Of a stretch of 64,000 nt of DNA, positions 16,442 to 25,345 are shown in pieces (position 1 is the stretch's first letter; each line of letters begins with the position of its first letter). A program made the position numbers and the translations under genes. Below the pieces are notes generated by a model. That model searched no databases. It was not told the origin of the DNA and worked only from the letters and a program-made list of their open reading frames with translations. The stretch comes from CAISIP01 sp031396205 (GTDB lineage Bacteria; Pseudomonadota; Gammaproteobacteria; Burkholderiales; Burkholderiaceae_C), in the NCBI GenBank assembly GCA_031396205.1, contig JANNKH010000106.1:62001-126000 (forward strand), in the 5' to 3' direction.

Positions 16442-18903
16442 GTTTTTTTGTGATGCGCCGCTGGTCCTTGCGCCGCAAGCTGATCATTGCCTGCGTGCTG
16501 GTCGAATTGGCCGCCATGCTGCTGGTGCTGATGGGCGGCACCCGCCTGATGCGCCAGGCGCTGGTAGAGCAGGCCAACTTGCAGGCGCAAGAGCTCACTG
16601 CGCTGCTGGATCAGGCGCTGGTGGCGCCGCTGGTGCAGCGCGACTATGCAACCGTGCAACAGATAGTGAACCAGATTCGGAACCCGCAGGCGGTCTCCTA
16701 CATGGTACTGTTCGATCATCGCCGGCGGCTGGTTGCGAGTACGGGCTGGGATGCGGGCAAGCCATTGGCGCCGCGTGACGAGGGTCCGATCGACCTGGAT
16801 CGGCCCGATGCAACGCTGCACCTGTCGGCGCCGATCAGCCTGGCGGGGCAGCGCGTCGCCACGCTGGAATTCGGCCTTTCGACGGCGCGGCTGCGCCAGG
16901 TGCGTGACGAGTTCCAGGTTACGGGCGCCCTGATCGCGGGAGTGGCGTTGGCGTTATCGGTCGCTTTGCTGGCCGCCATCGCCTATGCGATGACGCGTAA
17001 CCTGGCAACCTTGTCCGATGCCAGCCGCAAGGTGGCCGCCGGGAAGTTCGATATCCGGGTTCCGGTCCATACCCGCGACGAGGTCGGTCGATTGGCGAGC
17101 AGCTTCAACAGCATGGCGGTCACCATCCAGCAACGCATGGCGGCGCTGCACGAGAGCCAGCAGCAGCAGCAACTGCATCTGTCCGCCGCGCGCGACGAGC
17201 GTGCCCGATTGACCACCTTGCTGGGTGCTTTGCGCAGTGGCATCCTGTTCGTGGATGCGCAGCAGCGGGTGGTTTATGCGAATGCGCTTTTTTCGCAGAT
17301 TTGGTCGCTCAACGGTCTGGCGCCGGGTGACGACCTGGCTCAGATCGTGCCTGCATTGCGCCGGCAGGTCGCACCGGCCAGCATGGCGCTGGTGGATGTG
17401 CTGGTGGAGAGCGGCCATGAACAACCATTGGCCGATTGCGAGATCGCGCTGGCCGATGGCAGGCTGATCTCCCAACGCATGCAACTGGTGAGCGAGGGCG
17501 CGCAGGGTGGTAGCGCCAGCATCTGGTTGCACCAGGACATCACGCTGGACCGCCAGACCCAGCAGCGCGCACGGCTGGCCTTGCACGATCCGCTGACCGA
17601 CCTGCGCAACCGACGCGGCCTGTTTGAGTCCCTGCATGCCGCAATCGATCGCGCGCTGAGGGTGGACGCGGGCGTGACCCTGATGTTTATCGACCTGGAC
17701 GACTTCAAGCACGCCAATGACGTGGCAGGCCACCGCGCCGGCGACCAGATTCTGGTGATGGTGGCTCGCGCGCTGGCCCACCAGCTGCAGCCGCAGGAGG
17801 TCGTCGCGCGCCTGGGTGGCGACGAGTTCGCCATCATCATCCCGGGCGATGGGCTCGAACAGGCGGGAGAGACCGCTGCACGGCTGGTGCAGTGCATCTC
17901 GGCGCTGCGGTTCGAGCTGCAGCCGCATCGTATTCGTGTTGGTTGCAGCATTGGCGTGGCCCGTTTCCCCGCGGATGCTACCAGTGCCGACGACTTGGTC
18001 GCTTGTGCCGACCGGGCGATGTACCAGGCCAAGATGGGCGGCAAGAACGGCTATTGCCTGTACCGCGACGACGTCTCGCACGCACAGGCCGAGTCCGAGC
18101 GGGTGAGCTGGAACGGTCGCATCAACGGCGCGTTGCGCGACGATCGCTTGCGCCTGCACTTCCAGCCGGTGCACCGGATGTCGGACATGGGCATCGTGTA
18201 TTACGAGGCGCTCGTGCGCATGGTCGACGAAGATGATGCGTCACTGCTGATTCCACCCACCGCCTTCGTGCCGCACGCCGAGCGCAGCGGCAAGATCCGG
18301 CAGATCGATCGCTGGGTGTTCCAGGCCTGCATCGACAAGCTGGCCCATAGCCCGGCGGCGGTATGCATAGCCGCCAATCTGTCGCCGCGTTCGCTCGATG
18401 ATCCGACCTTTGTGCACTTCCTGCGTGAGGCATTGCAGCGCAGCGACGTCGATCCCCGGCGTCTGCATATCGAGTTGACCGAGACCGCCGCCATGGGCGA
18501 CCTGATCGCGGCACGCCCCATGATCGCCGCGCTGCGCAGCGTCGGTTGTGCGGTGCACCTGGACGATTTCGGTAGCGGTTTCAGCTCGTTTGCGCACCTC
18601 AAGCTGCTGGAGGTCGATGGCATCAAGATCGACGGCAGTTTTATCCGCGACCTGACCTCTGATCCCAGCAACCAGCTGGTGGTCGCCTCGCTGATCCAGA
18701 TCGCGCGCAGCCTGAACAAGACAACCGTGGCCGAGTGTGTCGAGGACGCTGCAACGCTCGATGCACTGCGTGCAATGGGTGTCGACCATGTGCAGGGTTT
18801 CCACCTGGGCCGCCCGGCCCGCAGGCTGGTGGAGCGTCGACCACTGGACCGGACTGCGGTGGTGACACCGTTGCATCGTCACGCCAAAGGCGCCGAAACC
18901 TGA
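16438..18903 (+). CDS. Membrane diguanylate cyclase/phosphodiesterase (HAMP-PAS-GGDEF-EAL)
   Basis: 821 residues. TM1 (about 14-34), a periplasmic domain of about 120 residues, TM2 (about 160-185), HAMP (to about 235), a PAS-like domain (about 255-370), GGDEF (about 380-545) and EAL (about 560-800). The cyclase signature is intact (RLGGDEF, 460-464) and no RxxD inhibitory site precedes it. The EAL side keeps YEALVRM (EAL at 590-592), the ELTE block, DDFGSG and KIDGSF, so both activities are possible. Translational coupling to the PhnD-like protein suggests the periplasmic domain reads that protein. Confidence 0.92.
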   Translation: MSFFVMRRWSLRRKLIIACVLVELAAMLLVLMGGTRLMRQALVEQANLQAQELTALLDQALVAPLVQRDYATVQQIVNQIRNPQAVSYMVLFDHRRRLVASTGWDAGKPLAPRDEGPIDLDRPDATLHLSAPISLAGQRVATLEFGLSTARLRQVRDEFQVTGALIAGVALALSVALLAAIAYAMTRNLATLSDASRKVAAGKFDIRVPVHTRDEVGRLASSFNSMAVTIQQRMAALHESQQQQQLHLSAARDERARLTTLLGALRSGILFVDAQQRVVYANALFSQIWSLNGLAPGDDLAQIVPALRRQVAPASMALVDVLVESGHEQPLADCEIALADGRLISQRMQLVSEGAQGGSASIWLHQDITLDRQTQQRARLALHDPLTDLRNRRGLFESLHAAIDRALRVDAGVTLMFIDLDDFKHANDVAGHRAGDQILVMVARALAHQLQPQEVVARLGGDEFAIIIPGDGLEQAGETAARLVQCISALRFELQPHRIRVGCSIGVARFPADATSADDLVACADRAMYQAKMGGKNGYCLYRDDVSHAQAESERVSWNGRINGALRDDRLRLHFQPVHRMSDMGIVYYEALVRMVDEDDASLLIPPTAFVPHAERSGKIRQIDRWVFQACIDKLAHSPAAVCIAANLSPRSLDDPTFVHFLREALQRSDVDPRRLHIELTETAAMGDLIAARPMIAALRSVGCAVHLDDFGSGFSSFAHLKLLEVDGIKIDGSFIRDLTSDPSNQLVVASLIQIARSLNKTTVAECVEDAATLDALRAMGVDHVQGFHLGRPARRLVERRPLDRTAVVTPLHRHAKGAET

Positions 18904-18934
18904 CCCGCGCGGGTGTCGACACTCGCCCGTCCGC

Positions 18935-20608
18935 TTAGTTTTCCTGGCGTGTCGGGTCGATCGAGGCCAGCGCCGCCGCCAGATCGGGGTACAAGTCCTC
19001 AGCATGGATCAACGGCAGCCAGCCGCTGCGGTTGGCCATCTCCATGGGCTGGTGCGCCAGTCCGCACACCACCAGGCGCACCCGGGCATCGGCGCAGCGG
19101 CGCGACAGGTCCACCAGCGCTTCGGCACCGGTCGAGTCGACATAGATCAGGTTCTTGAGGTCCAGCACGAGCGCCTGCGCGGGCAGGCGCCGTGCGATCT
19201 CTTCGACCAGTTTTACCGCTCCGAAGAACAGCGCACCGTACAGCCTGAAAGCCTGCACGCCCACGCCGGCGCGCGCCAGTTCACCGTGTTGGCCACTGCT
19301 GAGCTGCTCGCAACGCGACAGGCTGGAGATGCGGTAGATGAAGGTAATGCAGGTGACGACGAGTCCGACCTCGACCGCCACCGTGAGGTCCAGTACCACG
19401 GTCAGCGTGAATACCGCCAGCAGCGTGACGCGGTAGGGCAGGCGGAAATTGCGCAGTTGAGCGAATTCCTTCCACTGGCCCATGTTCCATGCCACATACA
19501 GCAGGATCGCGGCCAGACAGGCCAGCGGTATCGTGCCAGCGAGTGGCGCGGCGACAAGGACGATCAGTAGCAGCGTGGCCGCATGCACGATGCCCGAGAT
19601 GGGCGAGATCGCGCCGCTCTTGATGTTGGTGACGGTGCGCGCGATGGTGCCGGTGGCCGGCATGCCACCGAAAAATGGCGTCACGAAATTGGCCACGCCC
19701 TGCGCCATCAGTTCCTGGTTCGGATCATGGCGGTCGCGGGTGAGGTTGTCTGCCACCCGGGCGCACAACAATGATTCGATCGCGCCCAGCAGTGCCAGCG
19801 TGGACGCCGGAATCAGCAGAAAGCGCACGGTGGACCATTCGAACGCGGGCAGCGAAAACGCCGGCAGGCTGGCCGGAATGCCGCCGAACCGACTCTCGAT
19901 TGTTTCCACAGGCAGGTGCAGCAGGAACACCGCCACCGCCGCCAGCACCAGTGCAACGATGGTGCCGGGCAATACCGCAATACGGGCCAGCCAGCCGGAA
20001 CCGCCGGCCCAGCGCACGCGGGCCTGTTCCCACAGGATGATCACGGTCAGCGACAGGCTGGCGACCAGCACCGCGATCGGGTTGACGGTGGATGTTGCAG
20101 CGCCGAGAACCTTGACCATGCCGAACAGGTCGGCCGGAACCTGGCCGACTTGCAGGCCGAAGAAGTCCTTGACCTGCGATAGCGCGATCAGCACCGCAAT
20201 GCCATTGGTGAATCCGATCACGACAGCCACCGGGATGAAACGCACCAAGACGCCGAGCCGGAACAACCCGAGCAGGAACAGCATCACGCCCGACATGGCG
20301 GTGGCGATGATCAGGTTGGCCACGCCATAGCGCTCGACGATGCCGTAGACGATGACGATGAATGCGCCGGCCGGTCCACCGATCTGCACCCGGCTGCCGC
20401 CCAGCAACGAGATCAGGAAGCCGGCGATGATGGCCGTGAACAGGCCCGATTCGGGTTTGAGCCCACTGGCAATGGCGAATGCCATGGCCAGCGGCAGTGC
20501 CACCACGCCGACCGTCAGGCCGGCCGCAATGTCCCGGGTCAGGTCGTTGCGCCGGTAGCCCGCGAGGGTATCGAATAACCTAGGCCGGAATGCAAACGAC
20601 AACCTCAT
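18935..20608 (-). CDS. SulP family anion transporter with STAS domain
   Basis: 557 residues: a SLC26/SulP membrane domain (residues 1-400, opening DIAAGLTVGVVALPLAMAFA, with GGPAGAF and the FFGGMPATG block) and a C-terminal STAS domain (about 430-545, VDSTGAEALVDL). Carries sulfate, bicarbonate or a related anion across the inner membrane. The ATG at 20608 opens on the usual RLSFAFRPRLFDTL segment; an in-frame start at 20677 would add 23 residues and cannot be excluded. No carbonic anhydrase or sulfate gene is adjacent. Confidence 0.9.
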   Translation of the reverse strand: MRLSFAFRPRLFDTLAGYRRNDLTRDIAAGLTVGVVALPLAMAFAIASGLKPESGLFTAIIAGFLISLLGGSRVQIGGPAGAFIVIVYGIVERYGVANLIIATAMSGVMLFLLGLFRLGVLVRFIPVAVVIGFTNGIAVLIALSQVKDFFGLQVGQVPADLFGMVKVLGAATSTVNPIAVLVASLSLTVIILWEQARVRWAGGSGWLARIAVLPGTIVALVLAAVAVFLLHLPVETIESRFGGIPASLPAFSLPAFEWSTVRFLLIPASTLALLGAIESLLCARVADNLTRDRHDPNQELMAQGVANFVTPFFGGMPATGTIARTVTNIKSGAISPISGIVHAATLLLIVLVAAPLAGTIPLACLAAILLYVAWNMGQWKEFAQLRNFRLPYRVTLLAVFTLTVVLDLTVAVEVGLVVTCITFIYRISSLSRCEQLSSGQHGELARAGVGVQAFRLYGALFFGAVKLVEEIARRLPAQALVLDLKNLIYVDSTGAEALVDLSRRCADARVRLVVCGLAHQPMEMANRSGWLPLIHAEDLYPDLAAALASIDPTRQEN

Positions 20609-20914
20609 GACGGGAAGTTGCGCGTATCCATGGATCGGTGCATGGCGGGTGGGGCCTGTAATGGTGGACTCTGCCATGCATCATAAGCGGCCGGTGGTAC
20701 TGGGGCGTGGCATGGCCCCTGTACAGACCCGGGTGTTGCCGACAGACACAAGCCACTGCTGGCGCGGACCGGCCCGCCATCCCCCTCGGCGCCGCAAGCC
20801 TATTTCCGGTCGCAATTTGCATATGGTTTGGCCTAACGCCGACATAGACTAGCGCACAGACTGCGCGGCACCCCGTTTCCCGGGTGCAACAACCTCCCGA
20901 ACGGACCCTTTTTC
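20609..20914. other. Divergent intergenic region upstream of SulP and purU
   Basis: 306 bases holding the promoters of the SulP gene (leftward) and purU (rightward). An alternative SulP start at 20677 would use part of it. It is GC-rich with several GCATGG/CCATGC repeats but no confident promoter, riboswitch or terminator was recognised. Confidence 0.35.
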
Positions 20915-21766
20915 ATGCGACAGATTCTTACGCTCTCCTGCCCCGATCGTCCCGGCATCGTGCATGCGGTCAGTGGCTTCTTGCTGGCGCAGGGCGGCAA
21001 CATCGTCGAAGCGGCGCAGTTTGACGACGCCGTGACCGGCGTGTTTTTCATGCGCGTATGTTTCGAGCTGCCAGCCTCCGATGCCAAGTCGACCACCGAT
21101 ATGCAGGAGCGATTCGCGCCGCTGGCGGCGGAGTTCAGCATGAGCGCCCGGTTCCACGAGGCGGGGCGGCCGGTTCCCACGGTCATCATGGTGTCGCAGC
21201 ACGGGCATTGCCTGCATGACCTGCTGTTCCGGGTGCGCTCGGGACTGCTGCCGATCGATGTGCGGGCCATCGTGTCGAACCACCGCGATTTCTACCAGCT
21301 GGCCGCCAGCTACAACATCCCGTTTCACCACATCCCGGTCAAGGCCGACAGCAAGCCGGCCGCCGAAGCCAAGGTGCTGGACTTGTTCGAGGCCGAGGGC
21401 GGCGAGTTGCTGGTGCTGGCGCGCTACATGCAGGTCTTGTCCGACGACCTGTGCCGCAAGCTGTCGGGCCGCGCGATCAACATCCACCACTCGTTCCTGC
21501 CCAGCTTCAAGGGCGCGCGCCCTTATCAGCAGGCGCATGACCGCGGCGTCAAGCTGATCGGCGCTACCGCGCACTACGTGACCGGCGACCTCGATGAAGG
21601 CCCGATCATCGAGCAGGACGTGGCACGCGCCAACCATGGCATGGATGTGGCCACGCTGACCAATCTGGGACGTGACACCGAAAGTGCGGTGCTGGCGCGG
21701 GCAGTCAAGTGGCATGCCGAGCGCCGGATCCTGCTCGACGGCCACAAAACCGTCGTCTTTCGCTGA
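20915..21766 (+). CDS. purU: Formyltetrahydrofolate deformylase
   Basis: 283 residues, standard length. The N-terminal ACT domain (residues 1-85, LTLSCPDRPGIVHAVSGFL) is followed by the formyltransferase-type catalytic domain (from about 90). Catalytic Asn and His are in INIHHSFLPSFKGARPY and the Asp in TGDLDEGPIIEQD. It hydrolyses 10-formyltetrahydrofolate to formate and tetrahydrofolate in the cytoplasm, balancing one-carbon units for purine synthesis. Confidence 0.95.
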   Translation: MRQILTLSCPDRPGIVHAVSGFLLAQGGNIVEAAQFDDAVTGVFFMRVCFELPASDAKSTTDMQERFAPLAAEFSMSARFHEAGRPVPTVIMVSQHGHCLHDLLFRVRSGLLPIDVRAIVSNHRDFYQLAASYNIPFHHIPVKADSKPAAEAKVLDLFEAEGGELLVLARYMQVLSDDLCRKLSGRAINIHHSFLPSFKGARPYQQAHDRGVKLIGATAHYVTGDLDEGPIIEQDVARANHGMDVATLTNLGRDTESAVLARAVKWHAERRILLDGHKTVVFR

Positions 21767-21834
21767 GAAGACCCGGGCCCGCCGGCGCGCTGCTTGGGCG
21801 ACAATGCGCCAGGGCCTGAGTCGGCCTGCATCCG

Positions 21835-22758
21835 ATGCAACTGTCAGCCTGCACCCCAACGGAACGCAGCGCGCTGGAACAACTGGGCCTGCGCATTGGC
21901 ACGACCCTGGTGCACCAGCGGCTGGAGCGCGAGGGCGAACGCATGCGGCCCCCGCGCCTGTTGCACCGTCTGATCCGTGCCGGACTGAACCTCAGCGGCC
22001 TGCGCGGTCGCGGCCGGCGCAATGTGCTCAATATCCAGCTGCGCCATAACGACGTCCGCCTGGCGGGCCTGCCGGCGGCGCTCGATGGTTTCACGTTGCT
22101 GCATGTCAGCGACCCGCACCTGGACATGGACCACCAGTTCCTGGGCCATCTGATCGAGCGGGTGCAGGAGCTGTCGTTCGACGCCTGCGTGCTGACCGGC
22201 GATTTCCGCTTTCATGGATTCGGACCGTACCGACCCGCGCTGGACGCATTGGCGGCCTTGCACCCGCACCTGGGTGTGCAGGTTTTTGCGGTGCTGGGCA
22301 ACCACGACACGATTCGCATGGTGCCGGGCATGGAGGCGCGGGGGTACCGCGTGCTGATGAACGAGTCGCTGCCGCTGGGCCGGGGCGGCGACACGCTTAC
22401 GCTGGCCGGTATCGACGACGCGCACTACTTCCGCACCCACGACTTGCGCAAGGCGCTCAGCGGCGTGGCGCCGGGCGCCTGCGTGGTGCTGCTCTCGCAT
22501 ACTCCCGAGCCCTACCGCCAGGCGGCGCATGCCGGCGTGCACCTGATGCTCAGCGGTCATACCCATGGGGGGCAGATCTGCTTGCCTGGGGGCATTCCGG
22601 TACTGACCGAAACGCCGACACCGAGGGCCTATGTGCGCGGCGCCTGGCACTACCGTGGCATGGCCGGCTACACCTCGGTGGGCTGCGGTTCGTCGTTGAT
22701 CGACGTGCGACTGAACTGCCTGCCCGAACTCACGCTGCACCGGCTGCGTCGGGCCTGA
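21835..22758 (+). CDS. Calcineurin-like metallophosphoesterase
   Basis: 307 residues with all metallophosphoesterase blocks in order: SDPHLD, LTGDF, GNHD, LLSHTPE and GHTHGGQ, giving a dinuclear metal site. The C-terminal GGQICLPGG and YTSVGCGSS are typical of the YkuE/YaeI branch acting on membrane-associated phosphoesters. The basic N-terminus with RLIRAGLNLSGL may be membrane-associated. Translation may instead begin at the ATG at 21943, since neither start has a clear Shine-Dalgarno. It follows purU by 68 bases. Confidence 0.88.
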   Translation: MQLSACTPTERSALEQLGLRIGTTLVHQRLEREGERMRPPRLLHRLIRAGLNLSGLRGRGRRNVLNIQLRHNDVRLAGLPAALDGFTLLHVSDPHLDMDHQFLGHLIERVQELSFDACVLTGDFRFHGFGPYRPALDALAALHPHLGVQVFAVLGNHDTIRMVPGMEARGYRVLMNESLPLGRGGDTLTLAGIDDAHYFRTHDLRKALSGVAPGACVVLLSHTPEPYRQAAHAGVHLMLSGHTHGGQICLPGGIPVLTETPTPRAYVRGAWHYRGMAGYTSVGCGSSLIDVRLNCLPELTLHRLRRA

Positions 22759-22839
22759 ATGACCCGGTTGGCGGCAGCGCCGGGCCCGTCGCACCATCCT
22801 GGGCGCTGCGGCAGCCGCCGTGGGCGACGGCCTGGCGGT

Positions 22840-23316
22840 TCAAGCCGTTTGCGCCAGCAGTTCGCCCAGCAATGCGCCCAGCGCCATGTCATCGATCTGC
22901 CCGAGCTGGTTCAGCTGCAGTTGTCCCTGCCGGTCGAACACCAGCAGCGTCGGGGTGCCGCCCATCTGGTAGGCCTGCATGGTGCGCGGCATCGGACCGG
23001 GCTCGCCCGGCATGTCGATACCAACCGGGAATCCGATGCGGTATTCATGCAGGAACACGCGCAGCGCAGCCGGCGTCATCACCGCATGGTGCTCGAACAC
23101 GGTGTGCAGTCCGATCACCGCCAGCTCGCGGCCGGCAAATACCTGCGTCAGCCGCTTGGCCTGCGGCAGGCCGTGGGCCACGCAGCCGGGACACAGCATC
23201 TGGAACGCATGGATCACCACCACCTGCCCGCGCAATGCGGCCAGGCTCAGCGGCGCAGGGGTGTTGAGCCACTCACTGACCTGCAGTTCGGGCGCGAAAG
23301 CGCGGGTGTCGGGCAT
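22840..23316 (-). CDS. Redoxin (peroxiredoxin/TlpA-like) with CPGC active site
   Basis: 158-residue thioredoxin-fold protein. Cys42 and Cys45 form a CPGC centre in FQMLCPGCVAHGLPQ, the cis-Pro is in MGGTPTLLVFDRQG, and the expected insertion follows the third strand. The two-Cys CxxC arrangement suggests a thiol-disulfide reductase or an atypical two-Cys peroxidase; no signal peptide is seen, so it is likely cytoplasmic. AGGAGT lies about seven bases before the ATG. It is probably in the old transcription unit of the upstream SDR pseudogene. Confidence 0.85.
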   Translation of the reverse strand: MPDTRAFAPELQVSEWLNTPAPLSLAALRGQVVVIHAFQMLCPGCVAHGLPQAKRLTQVFAGRELAVIGLHTVFEHHAVMTPAALRVFLHEYRIGFPVGIDMPGEPGPMPRTMQAYQMGGTPTLLVFDRQGQLQLNQLGQIDDMALGALLGELLAQTA

Positions 23317-23380
23317 CAAGACTCCTGGCAGCAGCTTGCGTGGCGCCAGAGCGCAGTGTGACCGTCTATGCGGCCAATTG

Positions 23381-23766
23381 TCAACGCGCGACCCAACCTC
23401 CGCAGACCGGAAACACCTGGCCGACGAAGCAGTTGGCCGCTTCGCTGCACAGGTAGGCGGCGAAGGCCGCGTCTTCGCGTGCGCCGACCAGGCGGCCGAG
23501 CGGCACCTCGCGCGCAAGGCGTTGCTGGAACTTCGGATGGGCCTGTACCTCGGGCGGAAAGTAGGTCGGGTTTTCGACGAAGTTCTGCCATCGATCGCGC
23601 CGGCCTGGGCCAGCGCCGCAGCTGGGGCCTGCGGGCTGTGCAGGGCCTGGGTGTCGGCGATCACCGTCGCGCCGTGTTCGGCCAGCACCGCGCACAGGTC
23701 CGGGCCCATGAAGACATCGGCCTGGGTGACGAGAATGCGTTTGCCGGCGAGTGGGTTCTGGGACAG
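23381..23766 (-). pseudogene. SDR-family oxidoreductase remnant: lost start codon and large internal deletion
   Basis: Two pieces of one short-chain dehydrogenase lie in different frames. The N-terminal piece (AGKRILVTQADVFMGPDL) runs from 23766 to about 23590. The C-terminal piece (QNFVENPTYFPPEVQAHP ... SEAANCFVGQVFPVCGGW) ends at 23381. The junction lies near 23585-23595 and about half of a normal 240-260-residue SDR is missing, including the Ser-Tyr-Lys centre. At the position expected for the start codon is CTG (23766-23764), nine bases after a clean AGGAG (23780-23776), so the ATG seems to have mutated as well. Non-functional by these criteria. Confidence 0.8.
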
Positions 23767-23859
23767 GGTGGCGGGCTCCTGCGAATGCTGCCAACCGTAC
23801 CACGCCCTGGCGGGCTCAGTGTGCCGCAGGCGGGCCGCGCATACCGGCAACGCGCCGCA

Positions 23860-25077
23860 TCAGGCGCCAGCCGCGAATGGGTTGTGCCGCCGCAACGCCG
23901 CGCCAAACAGCAGGCCGAGCGCGATCATCACCACGCCGCCCAGTGCGACGACCGAGCGCGAACCGATCGAGGCGATCAGGTTGGCCGCCAGCAAAGCGCC
24001 GACCGACTGGCCGAGGAACAGGGCTGCGGCAAAAAGCGAGACGGCGGTGCCGCGCGCATGGGGCGCCATTTGCGCGGCATTGGCCTGCATGGTGTTGTGA
24101 AACATGAAGAAGCCGAATCCGGCCAGCAGGCTGGCAGGCACGGCCAGCGGCCACGCCGGTGCGAACGCCACAACCATCGCGCACGTGCCCATCAGGCAGC
24201 CACCGCCCATCGCCAAACCCAGTTGGCCGAGCCGCGCGATCAGGCGCCGCGCGGTGGCCATGTAGGCCATGCCACCCAGGCCGAACAACGCAACGACTGC
24301 GCCGGAGGCCGACACCGACATGTCCAGGCTGCGTTGCAGATGCGCAGCCCACATTGCCAGCACGCCAAAACCCGCCGCACCTTCGGCAAAGGCGGTCAGC
24401 AGCACCACGCGCGACCACGAGCCGGCGATGATGGTCCCGGTCTGGGCGAAGAACGATGGGCGCGGACCCGCAGGCAGCAGCGCCGGCTCCGCCACCGCGG
24501 CTTGCCGGCGCAGGTCCGCCAGCAGCAATGTGCCGACGACACCGAACAGCAGCGCCAGGAAGACAAACGCCCAGCGCCAGCCCAGCGTCTGGGTCAACAG
24601 ACCACCCACCAGTTGCCCGCCGCCGATGCCCAGTGTGGTGCCCAGTCCGACGCGGGCGATGGTTTCCTGCAACTGGTCCAGCCGCACGTTGTCGCCGATC
24701 CAGGCCAGCGACAACGGGATGATGGCCGCTGCGGCCAGCCCCGTTGCCATGCGTGCCAGCACCAGCAGATTCAGGCTGGTGGCAAGCACCGCCAGCAAGC
24801 TGCCGATACCGCAGGCCAGCGTAGCCCAGGCCACGATACGGAACTTGCCCAGCCGGTCGCCCAGCGGCCCATAGACCAGTTGCGCCACGCCGTACACCAC
24901 CGCGAACATCGACACGACCTGTGCCGCCTGCGCCAATCCGACCTCGAACACGCGTGCGAGTTCGGGCAGCATCGCGTCGCAAATGCGTTGCGCCACCATG
25001 CTGGAGAAGGTGGCGAACGAGAGCAACAGGATGGTGCGTTGTATCTGCGGGGAAATGGGAACGGCGTTCGGCGTCAA
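23860..25077 (-). CDS. MFS transporter
   Basis: 405 residues, twelve predicted helices, with a typical loop 2-3 motif (YGPLGDRLGKFRIV) and the central cytoplasmic loop near residues 195-215. It probably exports a drug or small metabolite; the substrate is unknown. No ATG precedes the first helix, so a TTG at 25077 is the likely start. Its upstream region contains a hexanucleotide microsatellite at 25146-25191. Confidence 0.85.
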   Translation of the reverse strand: MTPNAVPISPQIQRTILLLSFATFSSMVAQRICDAMLPELARVFEVGLAQAAQVVSMFAVVYGVAQLVYGPLGDRLGKFRIVAWATLACGIGSLLAVLATSLNLLVLARMATGLAAAAIIPLSLAWIGDNVRLDQLQETIARVGLGTTLGIGGGQLVGGLLTQTLGWRWAFVFLALLFGVVGTLLLADLRRQAAVAEPALLPAGPRPSFFAQTGTIIAGSWSRVVLLTAFAEGAAGFGVLAMWAAHLQRSLDMSVSASGAVVALFGLGGMAYMATARRLIARLGQLGLAMGGGCLMGTCAMVVAFAPAWPLAVPASLLAGFGFFMFHNTMQANAAQMAPHARGTAVSLFAAALFLGQSVGALLAANLIASIGSRSVVALGGVVMIALGLLFGAALRRHNPFAAGA

Positions 25078-25145
25078 GGGTCGGAAGTTGTGGAAATATC
25101 GCTAGCGCGGGGATCGGCGCCGGCGCGGGTGCTGGCGCGGGTGCT

Positions 25146-25191
25146 GGCGCTGGCGCTGGCGCTGGCGCTGGCGCTGGCGCTGGCGCTGGCG
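25146..25191. repeat. Hexanucleotide microsatellite, unit GGCGCT, 7.7 copies
   Basis: Perfect tandem hexamers, preceded at 25122-25145 by degenerate related units (GGCGCGGGTGCT twice). It sits in the divergent gap between the MFS gene (start 25077) and the Bug-type gene (start 25346). Such arrays change copy number by polymerase slippage, here in 6-base steps that could alter promoter spacing. No coding gene spans it. Confidence 0.9.
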
Positions 25192-25345
25192 TATTTTAGG
25201 CAGGGTCCGGCGAGTCGTGGCCCTGGTCCTGCTTGCCGGTTACCATCCAAAGGGGCGCGGCTGTGATCAGCGCTTGCCTTGCCTGAGCACCATGAGCCCG
25301 CTGCTGCTTCGTGTCTACTGTCGTCATTTTTCTGGAGTTATCCCC

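Noticed and set aside
22759..22839. Bidirectional terminator between the metallophosphoesterase and redoxin genes
   Set aside because: A GC-rich imperfect dyad (GGCGGCAGCGCC with GGGCGCTGC) exists, but pairing is broken and there is no T-run on either side.
23368..25266. Plus-strand frame of over 600 codons across the SDR remnant, MFS gene and microsatellite
   Set aside because: It lies opposite a proven MFS gene and ends in the hexamer repeat; composition is that of a GC-driven chance frame.
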